From NCBI RefSeq assembly GCF_033115175.1, contig NC_084827.1:144329701-144393700 (forward strand): DNA of 64,000 nucleotides, given 5' to 3'. The translations under genes were made by a program, and so were the position numbers. Positions 12,648 through 25,800 of this stretch are shown here, in pieces. This stretch comes from Lepus europaeus (Eukaryota; Chordata; Mammalia; Lagomorpha; Leporidae). The notes under the pieces are model-generated. The model saw nothing but the letters and a program-made list of their open reading frames with translations, did no database searches and was not told the DNA's origin. Position 1 is the first letter of the stretch; the number at the start of each line of letters is the position of its first letter.

Positions 12648-12960
12648 GACACAGCAGTTAAGACGCCACTTGGGATGCCACATCCCATATCAGAGTGCTA
12701 GGAATCCTGCCTCCACACCCACCCCCATCCAGCTTCCTTCTACCGCACATCCCAGGAGGCAGCAGGTAATGGCTCAAGCACCTGGGTTTCTGCCACCATG
12801 TGGGAGATCCAGCTAGAGCTCTGGGCTCCTGGCTTTGGCCTGGTCCAGCCTGGGCTATTGCAGATATTTAGGGAAGTGGATGGAAGGCCTCTGGCTGGCT
12901 GTCTCTCTGCCTTTCAAATAAACAAAATCAAAATGAAAATTTTAAAAATACTTGTTCAAA
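12648..12960 (+). mobile_element. Degraded CSINE, intergenic
   Basis: It runs from cagcagttaagacgccactt to a tttcaaataaacaaaatc tail, with the usual ggcagcaggtaatggctcaa core. Confidence 0.8.
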
Positions 12961-13489
12961 TGTGGGAAGATAAAGTCCAAAGATTTTTAATGCAGTGTTA
13001 TTCACATTAGTGAACAATTGAAAACAATGTTAATCAATAGAGAACTATTTAATGAATTATGGTGTAATGGAAATTGTTCACATTTCCTGGGAACCCTGTG
13101 TGGCTGATTTAATCCTTACAACCCCCTCAGGGAGATAGTACTGCTCCATCCATTTCACAAATAAGGGATTGAGGCAGAGAAGGTCTAAAAACTTGAAAAC
13201 AAAGTGTTGGACATGTATGAGTGGTTTGATGTCACTTCTCAGGAATGGTCAGAGGCCGTGCCCGTGTGCGTGGACGTTACATCCACCTGTGGGAGGGAAG
13301 GTCCCGGGTGGCTACGTAGGAATCCGCTCACAGTGAACTCTGAAGACTGAAGGTCAGAGTGGAAGATTTCCATTTTTGCTTTATACATTTTCCGTGTCTT
13401 TTGAATTTTTTTTTTAAAAAGCCTTCGTTTTGTAATTTAAGATCAGCTTAGTAACCCACTGCCTTTAACTCCAAGAAGCTCCCCTGAAC

Positions 13490-13762
13490 TCAATCCATGT
13501 GCATGATGTGCTTCCTTTGCACTGACTGAAGTAGGCTGCAGGAAGAAAGGGCACTCGGGCCTGGCTCAAGCAAGGAGGGGGCGGGGGTGGTAGAGGAAGG
13601 AGCAGGGAGACCAGACTGGATTGGAGCAGCACTCAGGAGCCGCTCGCATCCCCCTGCCGGCTGCCCTCCCTCCAGGCGACTCCTCGGCCAGCCCAACAGG
13701 CAGACACAGCTCCAGGATCCTCTGAGGCAGCTTCACACGGTTCAGACAATTCTTTTGGCACG
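13490..13762 (+). promoter_or_regulatory. AOX2: Putative AOX2 promoter and 5' UTR
   Basis: The sequence just upstream of the ATG becomes GC-rich. A GC box (ggggcggggg, about 13578-13587) lies about 180 bases before the start codon, and I see no TATA box at a plausible distance. An upstream TATA-less start is inferred; the transcription start cannot be fixed from sequence. Confidence 0.45.
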
Positions 13763-13816
13763 ATGTCTCATTCCAAGGAGTCAGACGAACTTGTTTTCTT
13801 TGTGAATGGGAGAAAG
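13763..13816 (+). CDS. AOX2: AOX2 exon 1, start codon
   Basis: It encodes [18 protein letters not shown], the usual AOX N-terminus leading into the first Fe-S domain. The context gcacgATGt has A at -3 but T at +4, a moderate start. The donor is gtaaga. The ATG is at the family's normal distance from the conserved FFVNGKK segment. Confidence 0.93.
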
Positions 13817-16800
13817 GTAAGATTTCGACAGTGCTGTGACTAAATTCCTGTAGAGAAAGAAATCGGGGGAGAAGCGATGTTTTATTACTGTTGGCCAGGG
13901 AGGTTTTAGGTTCCAGTGATTGCTGTGTGAACAGCTGACCGGCCTTGGGAGGACGGCAAGCCTAATCCACCTGTATCTGCAGGTCTTGGGAGAGAGAAGA
14001 GAGAGAGATGGGGTAGAAGGGCAGAGAAACTTCGTCTGTTACATCTACCCTGTGTGGCTATTACTTGTTCGAAAGCACTGGTGTTAGGATGTCCTCAGGA
14101 ATTGCATTTGTATTCATCCACGTGTCAGGCATTGCTTTCTCCTGATTAGGGTCTTGTCACCACTCCACCCCTCCCCTAAGCCTGCATCACCTCCACCACA
14201 CACAACCCAGGATCATTTTACAAATAGCCAATTTTTGGCCAGCAAGAAAAGTCAGAGCAGAAAGCCAGGAATAAGCTTCCCAGTTGGTTTACATTTTAAC
14301 ACTTTGCTCATCTTAAATCACGTAAGAGCATAAGCCGGTTAATGTTCTGGCTCCACTTAGTTTTGAGTTCTTGAGATTGACTGAAGCATAATCCATGACC
14401 ACAATGTACTCTTTGCTTTCCACTGCCCTTGACACGCTGCACTGAGGTGCAACCCAATAGGCTTGTTTGCGGCATTACTGGCAAAGAGGAGGAGGAGGCA
14501 GTCAAAGTTGAAACCGAATGCCATGGTGCCGTGTGCTGGGCACTGCAAACACAGCTGTGACCAGAGAGGACAGCTCAGGGTGCACGTGCCTGTGTGGGGC
14601 GCCCAAGGGCACTCGGCTAAGCTGCTTGGTGCACCTGTATGCTCCCAGAGTCTGTGTTCTTCTCCCTGCTCCATGTTCCCTCTGCAAAGAAGGCAACAGT
14701 TCTTTAGGAATCCCTTCACCCATGGCAGGCGCGAGTGGGTTGTGAGAACATTTCCCCATTTGTGCTGGAAGAATGCTATTTGTCTACCACTGCCAGGGTC
14801 TTGTTTATGTAACTTTCCAAATGTGAATGAAGATCGAAGAGCAAGAAGTCTATTTTGTAGGTGGGGATGAGAATGAACATCTACAGTTTAAATCCCCATT
14901 CCTTTTACGTGGCTGTATTGTTACTCAATATTTCACCACTTTCTATAATTTTCCTGAAGCCAATGTTGTGCTAAAATGAAAATTCTGGTTAGGTTTCCTC
15001 TGAGACAAAGCCAAACATTTGTCCTGCCAAAATAAAGTCTAAGACAATAAAGCATTGTGTAATTTTATATTTGCAAAGAGTGATGTTTGACCAAGTCCGG
15101 CAAACAAGGTCTACACACATGCCAAATGGTTCTTACTATTCAGAAATAATGAGCCACAGGAAAGCTGCCTCAACCTGTATAATCGTTTCCTTTTCATAGA
15201 TCGTGGAGAGGAATTCTGACCCCGAAGAAAACTTACTGTTCTATTTGAGACAGAAACGTATCCTTTCATTTGTTTGAGAAAGCAAGGCAAATGAGGAACT
15301 CTAGAAACTGCAATGGCCCTTGCACTTGGGGAACTTTTTCCTTCTATTGTACCTTGTTCCAAAGCATTTTCTTTGTGTAGAAGAGTAGAGTAAGGTAAGT
15401 GGCCCATCCGGCACATGGAATGGTCTGTGACAATAGTCCCACATTGAAGCCTGGATAATGATCACCTGGCATCTGGGTTACAATGTGGATTTTTTTTTTC
15501 AGCCCTATTCCCAAGGATCCTGAGTCCCTGAGACAAGCTAGTTCATGGGATCTTCTTGATCTGAAGCACATTTAGCTAAGGTTCTGGCCTCGGTCTCTAG
15601 GGCCAGCTGTGACCATGTGACCCCAGCCTGTGCTACCCACCCTGGAACAGAGGGTTGACTGAGGGTAGCCCTGAGGAGTCAGTCCCAAAGTGTGCCTAAG
15701 CAGTCTGCCCCCGGAGGTTGTTCTGATGGATTACCAAACTTCCAGTACAAGGTCAGACCAGACAGGTGTCCCTGGCAGGCTGGTCCTGGGCTGGTCTCAA
15801 GACTGGAAAACACATCTACACCTGCAACCAAGTGAGAAATGAGAGCCAGCAACCAGCCTGGCAAACACTGATATTTGGCCGCTATGTGTTTGGTTTTATA
15901 CTTTAAAAAAGGTGACAGAGAGGGATTAAAAGCATCCTTAGAATATCCTGTTTGTGCACATTCTTATCTCTTGACATTTTCACATCCATATAATCAAATA
16001 AATGTCTCACAATGGTGTTGGTGTATCTCCCACGTTGCCTCGGGAAACCGGCTCTAATTCACTAGATCCCTTCTGCCCAGCCCTTCACCAATGTAAAAAT
16101 GAATGGAAAGTTCAGGCATTTTTGTGTCAGATGGCTTATAGCTATTTTTCTTCTTTTGGGGCCAAATCCCTTAAGTTGTGCACGTGTTAGATTCTTTTCC
16201 AATTACTTTGAAACACTTCCTGTTTCAAAGAGTTGATAGTGGGAAGGGTCCAATTGTATTGGAAATTTTCAGTTCTCAGTGACTTGTGTACTGTTAAGTG
16301 CCTTTCTACTTCCTGACTTCATGCGAATTAAAAGAGAGAGCACTGAACTGAGGTTGTATTTGGAGTCTTTCTAAACCAGGAAGGAACAGGACTTAAAAAA
16401 AAATAAAAAGAGAGAGAGAGAGATTTTTTTTTTCTTTTTATTTGAAAGGCTGAGAGAGGGAGAAATCTTCCATCCACTGGTTCACTCTCCAAATGACCAC
16501 CAATCAGGAGCCTGGAACTCCATCCTGGTCTCCCACATGGGTGGCAGGGGCCCAAAGATTTGGGCCATCTCCTGCTGCTCTCCCAGGCACCTTAGCAGGG
16601 AGCTGGATCAGAAGTGGAGCAGCCAGGACTTATACCACAACGCCAGCACCCAATTAGAGCTTTAAACTGAAGAGAAGTCCCCTCCCCTGATCTGCAGTTG
16701 AAGCTGAAGTTTTCTCCCTTGGCCGATGAGTTATGGGGCAGCGTAATGTGAGATGCCGTATTCTAACTGATGTGCACGTGGCACCAATTACTCGCAAGGA

Positions 16801-19800
16801 AGCAAGGTAGTCATGAAGGACTGAACCTCTCCTTATGTGTGAAAATTTAAGGCTAAGGGACTGAGAAAATTCAAGTTCCTCTTTTTGCCTTGACCATAAC
16901 CCTTCCAGTCCGACTCACAGGGACCAAGTATGGCTGCGGAGGAGGGTCCTGTGGTGCCTGCACAGTGATGATCTCAAGATATGACCCCGTCTCTAAGAAG
17001 ATATGGTATCCTTGCTCCAGACTCCCATATTGATTTCTATAGGATTTCACTCCTGGCATACTGTGGCCCATGTCCCCCTCAACAAAAGAAACTAAGCAAC
17101 CTCAGTTTTTGTGAACTGGAACTAAAATAATCAATTGTAGATGTTGACAATTGGAGAGGGGAGGACCAAGATTCAACTGGTATCTATTGGGCTATCCCAC
17201 TCTCTGCCCTGGGAACCAAAGTCGCCTCCACTCGGGAAGCGCACACTCTGGTGAAAGTGGTACATGACTCGCCTTACACCTGGTCTCTTCCACCTTCTGG
17301 AAGATCACATGTATCTTAGAGATGGTTCTGAGGGAGCAAGCTAGTTGCTTGTCTGGTCATCACAACTGACAAGCTGACATGGGCTTAGGAACAAACAGAG
17401 GGCATTTCAACTGCAGAGAGTTTTTTAAACAAGGTAGTTAATTCGGAGGGAGAAATGTCTTTCTTAATTCCAAATGGTAGAATGCTTATTTTCAGGAAGA
17501 TGTATTCAAGCTCAGAATCATTTACATGATGGCTCAGCTCTAACATACAATCAGTTGTATTCATGATGGAAGAATTACTGTCATAGTCATCTAAACAGGT
17601 TTCTCTTTGTTTTTGTGTGTGTGTGTTTTTTTTTTTTTTTTTTTTTTTTTTTGGAAATTGCTGCTGTCACTGTGTCCTCGGCTTCACTGTGTAAACTCTG
17701 AAGTCACTTCTCTGTCACCGCCTGCCTGGTGCCCATCTGCTCTCTCTATGGGGCCGCTGTCACCACCGTAGAAGGCATAGGAAGCACCAAAACCAGGATT
17801 CACCCTGTTCAGGTAAGAGTACATGTTAACAAGTTGTGGATGAACATAGGGTCAGGCTTGTCTAGACCCTTAGGTTGTGGTTTTTAGAACACAACGGGTG
17901 CGCTGACAGTGTGGTGCAGTGTGTTAAGCCTGTGACAGCAGCATGCCATCTGAGCACCAGTTCAAGTCCTTGATGCTCCACTTCCAATCCAGTTCCCTGG
18001 GCAGGCAACAGAAGATGGCCCAAGTGCTTGGTCCCTGCCCATGTAGGAGAGTCAGATGAAGCTCCTGGCTTTTGCCTGGCCCATCCCTGGCCGTGGCAGC
18101 CATTTGGGGAGTGAACCAGTGGATGGAAGACACCTCTCCCTCTCTCTCCGTCTCTCTCTCTCCCCCTCTCTCTGTAACTCTGCTTTTCAAATAAATCAGT
18201 CTTTTTTGTTTTTTTTTTTAAAGGCAAAGATGGCAGATGAAGGTCTTTGTCCCCTTTATAAGAAGAAATATTACTCTTAGTATCCTTTTTTCCGTCTTGG
18301 CTTTATTACTATTTGAAGCTTATAATGCTTCCATAAAAGCTTGGAGAAGGCTCCCAGCCTGAGTCACTTTAGACTGTCGCATTGTCTCATGGACCCAAGG
18401 CTATCAGGCTCCCTCCATGAGTACCCTGGATCCTACCACAGAGACATGGAAAGGGCACCGCATGTTCCTCTTGTACTCTTTAAAGAAATGAGAAAAATAA
18501 GAAAGCATATTCTACGTTTGGTCCAGGTAAATCATACTGCTAATTCAAACCAGAGAAAATATTTTTATAGCCTGAATATTGGAATTTGTCATTTGTTGTT
18601 TTGATCAAGACCATATATAAGTTGAAGATGCACCCCAACTGCATTGTAAATTCTTTGAGGACAAGGATCGTATGTTGCTCAAAACACGCCTTCCTGTGCC
18701 ACAAGGAATTGGTATCCCACAAAGGTTGTTCACGGGACATGGCGTCAGAGGCCAGAGGGAGGGACACCGTGGGCATGTGTGTCCTCTAGCTCCAGGAAAC
18801 TCCTTCAAACCAGAAGCACACAGTCAGTTGCTTTAGTCTCAGGATGAAGTTTTATAGAATAAGTTTACTGAACACTCGTTAGTAAAAATATCCAAATGGG
18901 AATGGAACATCGGGGACCTGCCAGGATTGGAACAAAAAGTAAGACATGGCAATGCTGAAGTCGTCCTTATGGAGAGAAACCTTGACAATATGGCTCTCCA
19001 ATTGGAATTCATGTGTGTGTGCGTGTACATGTGTGTGTGTGTGTGAGCACACATGGGCATGAGGTATGCCTAAGTGATGGAAGAATGAGGAGAAAACACA
19101 AAAGTAGATAATCTCGATTTCTGTGATCTTGACTAAGCCTAAACTGCACCCTTGAAGCAGAGCACTGGGCTCACATTGAGAATGCTCTTTCCCAACCACC
19201 TCAATGGAATCTTTTTCCCAAGAAAGCTTCCCTTGGTGTCTGAGATGTGAACAGTCATGGCACTTCCGGTTCTTCCTCCAAGCCCTGTACCTACTTTGAG
19301 CTGTACCTGTGCTTCACCTCTGAGAGCTTCCTAGCACTAAGCCCTCAAGCTGTGCACATCCCCCACTCCCACCTGTGTCCTTTGCTTTTAGGAAAGGATT
19401 GCTAAAGGCCATGGTACCCAGTGTGGGTTCTGCACCCCAGGAATGGTGATGAGCATTTATACTCTCCTGAGGAACCACCCGGAGCCCTCTACAGAACAGT
19501 TAATGGAAACCTTGGGTGGTAAGTCACTAGCCTCTTAAATTTGTAGGATCAGGATGGGGCTGGCACTGTGGCATAGTAGGCTAAGTCTCTGCCTGCAGCA
19601 CCGGTATCCCATGTGGGTTATGGTTCGTGTCCCGGTTGCCCCTCTTCGAATCCAGCTCTCTGCTAGTGATCTGGGAAAGCAGTAGAAGATGGCCCAAGTG
19701 CTTGAGAGTGAGAGACCCAGAAGAAGCTCCTGGCTCCTGGCTTCAGATCAGTCCAACTCCAGCCATTGCAGCCATTTGGGAAGTGAACCAGTGGATGGAA

Positions 19801-22800
19801 GACCTTTCTCTCTGTCTCTCCCTCTCTCTGTCAAGTAAATAAATAAAATCTTTTAAAAATGGGGATCAGGATGCTAGAGCATTTTCATGCAAGGAATTAG
19901 GCTACAGGGCTTGACAAGGATGTGCTGATTGATCATTATGATCCACACCTCGTGAGTACTATTGGCAAATGTTTTCCATACCAATTTAGCAAGCGAGGAA
20001 ACAGGCAACCAGCCAGAAAGTAAAGTGAATTTTCCATATGACTATTCCATTCTTGGGGCCGTATCAATTGTTCCTGGCAACTTTAGTGTGCTATGTATTT
20101 GCATAGCATACACTTACTAAAACAGTCTTTGCATGGGTGTCACTGATGAATCACAATGCTATTGGAATTGTATTTGGAAATATTTGGGCTTTAACATCTT
20201 TTAAGTATGTACTTAGAGCTAGCAAGAAAAGCAGTGACCTTTTGGGTTGTGTTTGCTTGTTGTTTGTGACTGTTGCTGTTACAGCTGCTGTTGAAGTATT
20301 CTTAATGCTTATGAAATCACAGACCCTTAGGAATTAAGGAGAAAAATCACTTATAACTTACAAACTTGCATTCAATTGAAATGCCTTCAGACTTCTAGAA
20401 TGGTATTTCCCTTTTTTTTGTACCTTTAGGAACATTTTTATTCTTATTAAATTTCATATTTATGAGGGTACTTCAAAAGTTTCATGGAGAATGGTATTAA
20501 ATGATAAGTTTCTTTGGTGCAAATATTTTAAAATCCATACATACTTTTTCATAATGTTCATTTTCCATGAGCTTTTGAAAGGCTGCTTGTATGCATAGCT
20601 TTCAAAGTGTTCTTGTGCCAATATAAACGTATATTTTAATTCCATTTTCCTTCCTGTTTTGAAGTACCCTCATGCATTCCATCCTGTCAAGATACTTTTT
20701 CAGTTTTCATGTTGTTTGCAAATCTAAAAGCATTGCCTACTGTCTTTATGTAAGTCACTGACAAACACTGAACAGAATAAGTCAAGCAGAGAACTCTGAG
20801 AAATTAACCAATGCTGTTCACACTGCTCTGTTTCATCAAGTGTCACGCATTGACCTTCATCCGTCCTCTCCTCAGAGGCACACAGGTGGGTCCCATGCAC
20901 TGTGAAATCCCCGTGCACTGCTTTTATGGCACTGAGCAGATTCTCAACCTAGAATTCTTATCCCCAAAGGAAGTGGGGCTAGTTTTCTTGAGTATCCACC
21001 CTTCCCCATGCTCGTAGGCCCTTCCAGCAATCCTCTATTCCAAAATGGATCCAGGAAACTGCCTGGGAGGGAAGCCAGCCTCACCTAATATCAGTCTTTT
21101 TGGAAACCAAGATCTATGATTGCCTGTCTCCAGTGTTCAAACACTGCCCTTGTTTATCATGTCTCACAAAGATTACTAATCATGTTTCACAACCTCATTT
21201 GCAAATTATTTCAAGGCCCTGGGATGAAATTCACCTTGATTGATCTGACCCCTTGAATAAATTTAAAGAGGCTAAATGTTCTCTTAAAATTTTCTTGTGG
21301 AGCGGGTGTTTGCCTAGCGATTAGGCTGCCCAGGGCAGAATGTCTGCGTTCAGTTCCAAGCTCCACTCCCACTTCCAGTTTCCTGCAAATCTGGAATTTG
21401 GGAGGTAGCAGGTGATTGCACAAGTGAACAGTTCCCTGCAACCCACGTGGGAGATCTGTATTGCATTCCTGCTCCCAGCTTCAGCCTGGCAAGTGGGACT
21501 GAACCAAGAGTGGGAGCTCGCTCTCTCTTTCTCTCTCTCTCTCTCTCCTCCTCCTCTCTCTCTCTCTCTGCCTCTCAGAAAAACAAAATCTCTATGGATA
21601 TTGGGCTTCAAGTCTTTTTAAATCAGACATATTTCATGCTTTTGGTTCATCAAACATCCCTTTGGTGAGAAATACAGATGTAAAAAAAATGAAGTTGTAC
21701 TGCCTTTCTCTGACATCTGTTAAAATGTCCACCTTTCTTGGGTAGCGTGTTTGTTCTGTGTCCTGGGCAGTGTGCTTTGGTGCTGGCAGCATTTCCCACA
21801 AGTTCTATCCTAGTCTGGTATTTGGCCAGCTTGGCCCCACTGTATGCCACACGTTTTCTCTTCATCTTTAGTTTTACCCTGTGACTGTCATCATTGTCCT
21901 TCTTTCGTCATTGCTACTGAGAGAGCAAATGTGATCCAGCCCCCTCTCTTATTTCTCCCATATTCACAGTCATAGTCTCCACATTTCAGTTCCGCAAGCT
22001 TCCTATACCTTGTGTGTTATGTTCCCGTTCAACAATTCCTGGCCAATCACCGCTCTGTGTGTTTTGAAATCGGCTTTTCACATCCTGTGGCTCCCAAACA
22101 GCATCCAACATTCTTCTCTTTCCACTACGCTCTCTCTGTCATATCATAGGCTTTATGGTTAGCTTGACAGCCACACCCCTCATTGAGTCATGCAAGAATT
22201 TTCCAGCCGCTCTTCTTTTACAAGAGGTAGATGTTCTCAAACCTGAGTCACTGGAAGTCTTTCCCCAGATGAAGGTCTTTCCCCCCACTCTGTTCCAGTT
22301 TTACAGTTTGCTTTCGAGAAGTTCCATCCATACCTTTTATTGCACTTGGTGGTCTGGGTTATCCTAAACCCCTGGAAGTTCAATGTTGGTTCCACTGGTA
22401 GGGCAGTATCGTGGGTATGAAGGGGCCCCCAGTATGGCTATGGGAGATGCTGAAATGAGGTGTTCAGACAGAACCAAGAAACACTAAGGAAGCTGAGCTC
22501 AATAAAGAGAAAGTGAAATTCTCTGAATTTGGCCAAAAACTAAGGGGATAGGGGCAGATACCAAAAGCCAAGAAGGCTGAGAATCAGAGGATCCTATGAA
22601 AAATGTAGTGAAGTTGGGAAACGAGGGGTGAAGCTGGACCATGACCTTCAGCAAGCGTTGTGGCCCATAGAGTGATGCACGAGACCCTCTTAGGCTAATT
22701 TATGTCTGTGTCTCCTTAAGCTCCCACTCTTTTTTTCCTGTGTGGATGCTAGAAGCGTCCCAAATGTCCACTCACGTGTATATTTTAGGAGTGGGCATTT

Positions 22801-25800
22801 AGCCTAGTGATTAAGATACTGATGAAGACTCCACATCAGATTGCCTGCGATCAAAGGCCAGCTCCAGCTCCTGACTCCAGCTTCCTGTTAATGCAGACCC
22901 TGATAGGTAGCAGTGATGGCTCAAGTAACTGGGTTACTGCTACCTACATGGGAGACCTGAATTATGTTCTTGGCCCCAGGTTTCATCCCTGGTCCAGTCC
23001 TGGCTGGGAACTATGCCCTTGAACATGCTCCTCTAATCTTTGTAAAAAGTACTACCTCTGTGTCAGGATCCATTCTTCCAATATCTTGAGATGTTTTAAT
23101 ACCATCTAGCAACCATCAAACATTGTAAAAGACCTGAGATTTTTGCCTGCTCACAAGCTAAAGCGTTAGCTGGCCACAGTTTGATGGATGCTGATAGGAG
23201 ACACTGGCCACAGTTTGATGGATGCTGAAAGGAGACAAAGGACTTCATTATTCATAGTGATAGCATAGCTACAATAGTAGCATCTGAAGCAACACCTCGA
23301 GGCCCACATTCCATCAGGCAATGTGAAGAGAGCGAGCTGATGCCTTCCTGTGCAGTGGATCTCACTGCAGGAGAGGAACCTTGAACTTAGGGAACTCAAG
23401 TCTTTGCTAATGGGCGGTAAGCCTCCCAGGATGTGACGTCATCTTTCTTGTAGTGGACAGTAGGCACATCTGCTCTCCTCGGCATGAAGATACAGTATTT
23501 TTCTTCTAAGGCTGTTCACTACACAAACATCCGTGAAAAGACACTGTCACACAAAAACAGTTGGTGCTCCTGCCCACGAGATGTGTACACTTCCGAAACA
23601 CAACTTCCTCTTTCCATGGCCCTGCTCTTCAGGGGCTCCCTATTCTGCACCCTTTCCCAGAATGCACCTCAGGAATATATGTCTTCCGATAACGCTGGTT
23701 CAATACGGAAAACCTAGAGGGATTTCTAAGAGCTGATTTTTAGGGGAGAGAGGTGATGGGAGACCTAGCCATGAAGGAGGGAGCCAAGTCAGGGGCAGAG
23801 AGAAGTGGGTTCGGGTTGAAACGTTGAGTGTTTCCTTCCGCCCAGGTAATCTATGCCGCTGTACGGGATACAGACCCATCGTGGAGAGCGGGAGGAGTTT
23901 TAGTCCTGTGAGTATGAAACCACAGGTAGCCCCAGGGTCGCGCCCTCCTCCGCCTGCCCCTCCCCTGCCCTCCGCCCAGGTGAGGTTGGTGGTCGCAGTA
24001 TTAGGTGTGAGAGAAGATGGCTTCTCACTTTGCCCATCTCGGTGGGGGTAACTGGACGTTTTTCTCAGAAGGACAGACAGGGAGCTCCTGGAGCGAGTTT
24101 TCTAAAGGTGACGTTTATAAAACAGTGTCTGCTAAGGGAAAACGGGGGAGGGCCTCCTCCTCCCGGCTTGCTTTGCGAGAGGGAAGGAGAGAGGCCGTCG
24201 CGGCAGCCGCACCTCGGACGGCGTCACCGCCTAAGCGAAGCAGTGTCGCGAGATAGAGGCCGACGTCCTCGCTGACCGAGACTCCGTCTTCAGTGAACAC
24301 GCGTGGCCGATGGGGGTGCCAGGAGCGGCCATGCTCATCCTTCACGCCGTGTGCAGCCGGCAGCCCCCACGCCGCCTGCCCATCCACAGAGCCTCCGGGT
24401 GCCCCTCTGTCCCGCCCACTCTGGCTGTCACTCAGAGCACTCTGACGTCGGACGTAGGGGTTCTGTCCCACCCCAAGCACTTCTCCAGCTCTGCGGACGC
24501 CAGCGGGCTGTCCTACGACTGAATTCCATTCCGAGCCTGTTTATCTGGCGTTAGCATCATGTCCAGTAGGGCAAGCGTTCAGGCCCAGCGGAGGCCCCTC
24601 CGCAGATGGCCATCGCGGCGCTGGGCCTCTGGTGTTCCCCACCGACCAGCTCCAAACGCAAAGCTCCCACCACCCTCTCCTTGAGTGTGATAATTGGCTC
24701 GAATGGCTCACAGCACTCAAGGAAAAGCTCCACTCCTGTTTGCTGCTTTGTGATGAAAGATCCAGGTGAAGAGGTACACGGACAAGGTTTGCATGGGGCC
24801 CAAGCCCAGGAGCTGTCTCCATGGAGTAGAGGGGCACACCCCACCCCATCTTCCCCAACACACCGCAGGTTCACCAACCAGAGGCCCTCAGCCCTCCCTG
24901 TTCAAAAGTTCAGGGGCCTGGATCCCAGCCCTCCCTCTCTCCCCAGAGGTAAATGGATGAGGCTGGAAGTTTCCACCCTGCATCCTCCTGTCTTGCTGCT
25001 GACTTGTCCCAAACTGTCTACAGGTCCCCTCCTAGTCACCTCATAGCTAGCGTCAACTCGGGTGTGATTCTATAGGGTTCATTATGAATTAAAAAGCACT
25101 TCTACCAGTTGGAAAATTCCAAAGGTTTTAGGAGTTCTTTGGCAGCAACTAGGGACAACGACTAAAAAAATTTTATTATGTCACTCCCCTCTCCTAAAAA
25201 AAAAAAAACCTCTATAGAAACTAACTAATAAAGACTTTTATGTGGAATCATCAATTTTTTAAAAATACAAACTTCTTCTTGCAAAAATATACCCTATATA
25301 GTGCAGAAATTGTGTATCCAGAGATATTTGGATTCCAACTGACGAAGTTAAGATGGTGACAAAAGAGACCATGTAAGAAAATATGTCTACAAGAAAGGTA
25401 GAATGGAGAGGAGAGAGCTATACAAACAAAACAGACATGAATAATCCGTATAAAACATTCATTATTGTACCTCACAGCTCTAAATATTGCTATCCGCCTG
25501 AGCTGGAGAAGTAAGACAAATTGCAATAAAATCTATTTGCTTGTTCATTCATTATTTGAAATTATGGACTACAGAACCTAGGCGTCCTCCGTCATCAGCT
25601 ATTTTTCACATCCCATTTCCTCATGGATTTAAAGACTGGTTGAATCAATTTAATTGCTTAGATCAGGTGGGAAGATAAGCAGAGAACAAACCTGGACCAG
25701 ATTCCCAGGCTGAAATAGGTGGAGGGGTCAGAGATTGAGCATTGGGAGGACTCTCCAGTGGGGCCCATCCCCTGGGGCTGGAGGCTCCAGGGGCCCCAGG

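Larger units (their letters stand above)
9531..13489. other. AOX4-AOX2 intergenic region
   Basis: It holds two degraded CSINEs and two old L1 pieces, listed separately. From about 11120 to 12640 I recognise no gene. It contains an A run at 12341-12354. Confidence 0.6.
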
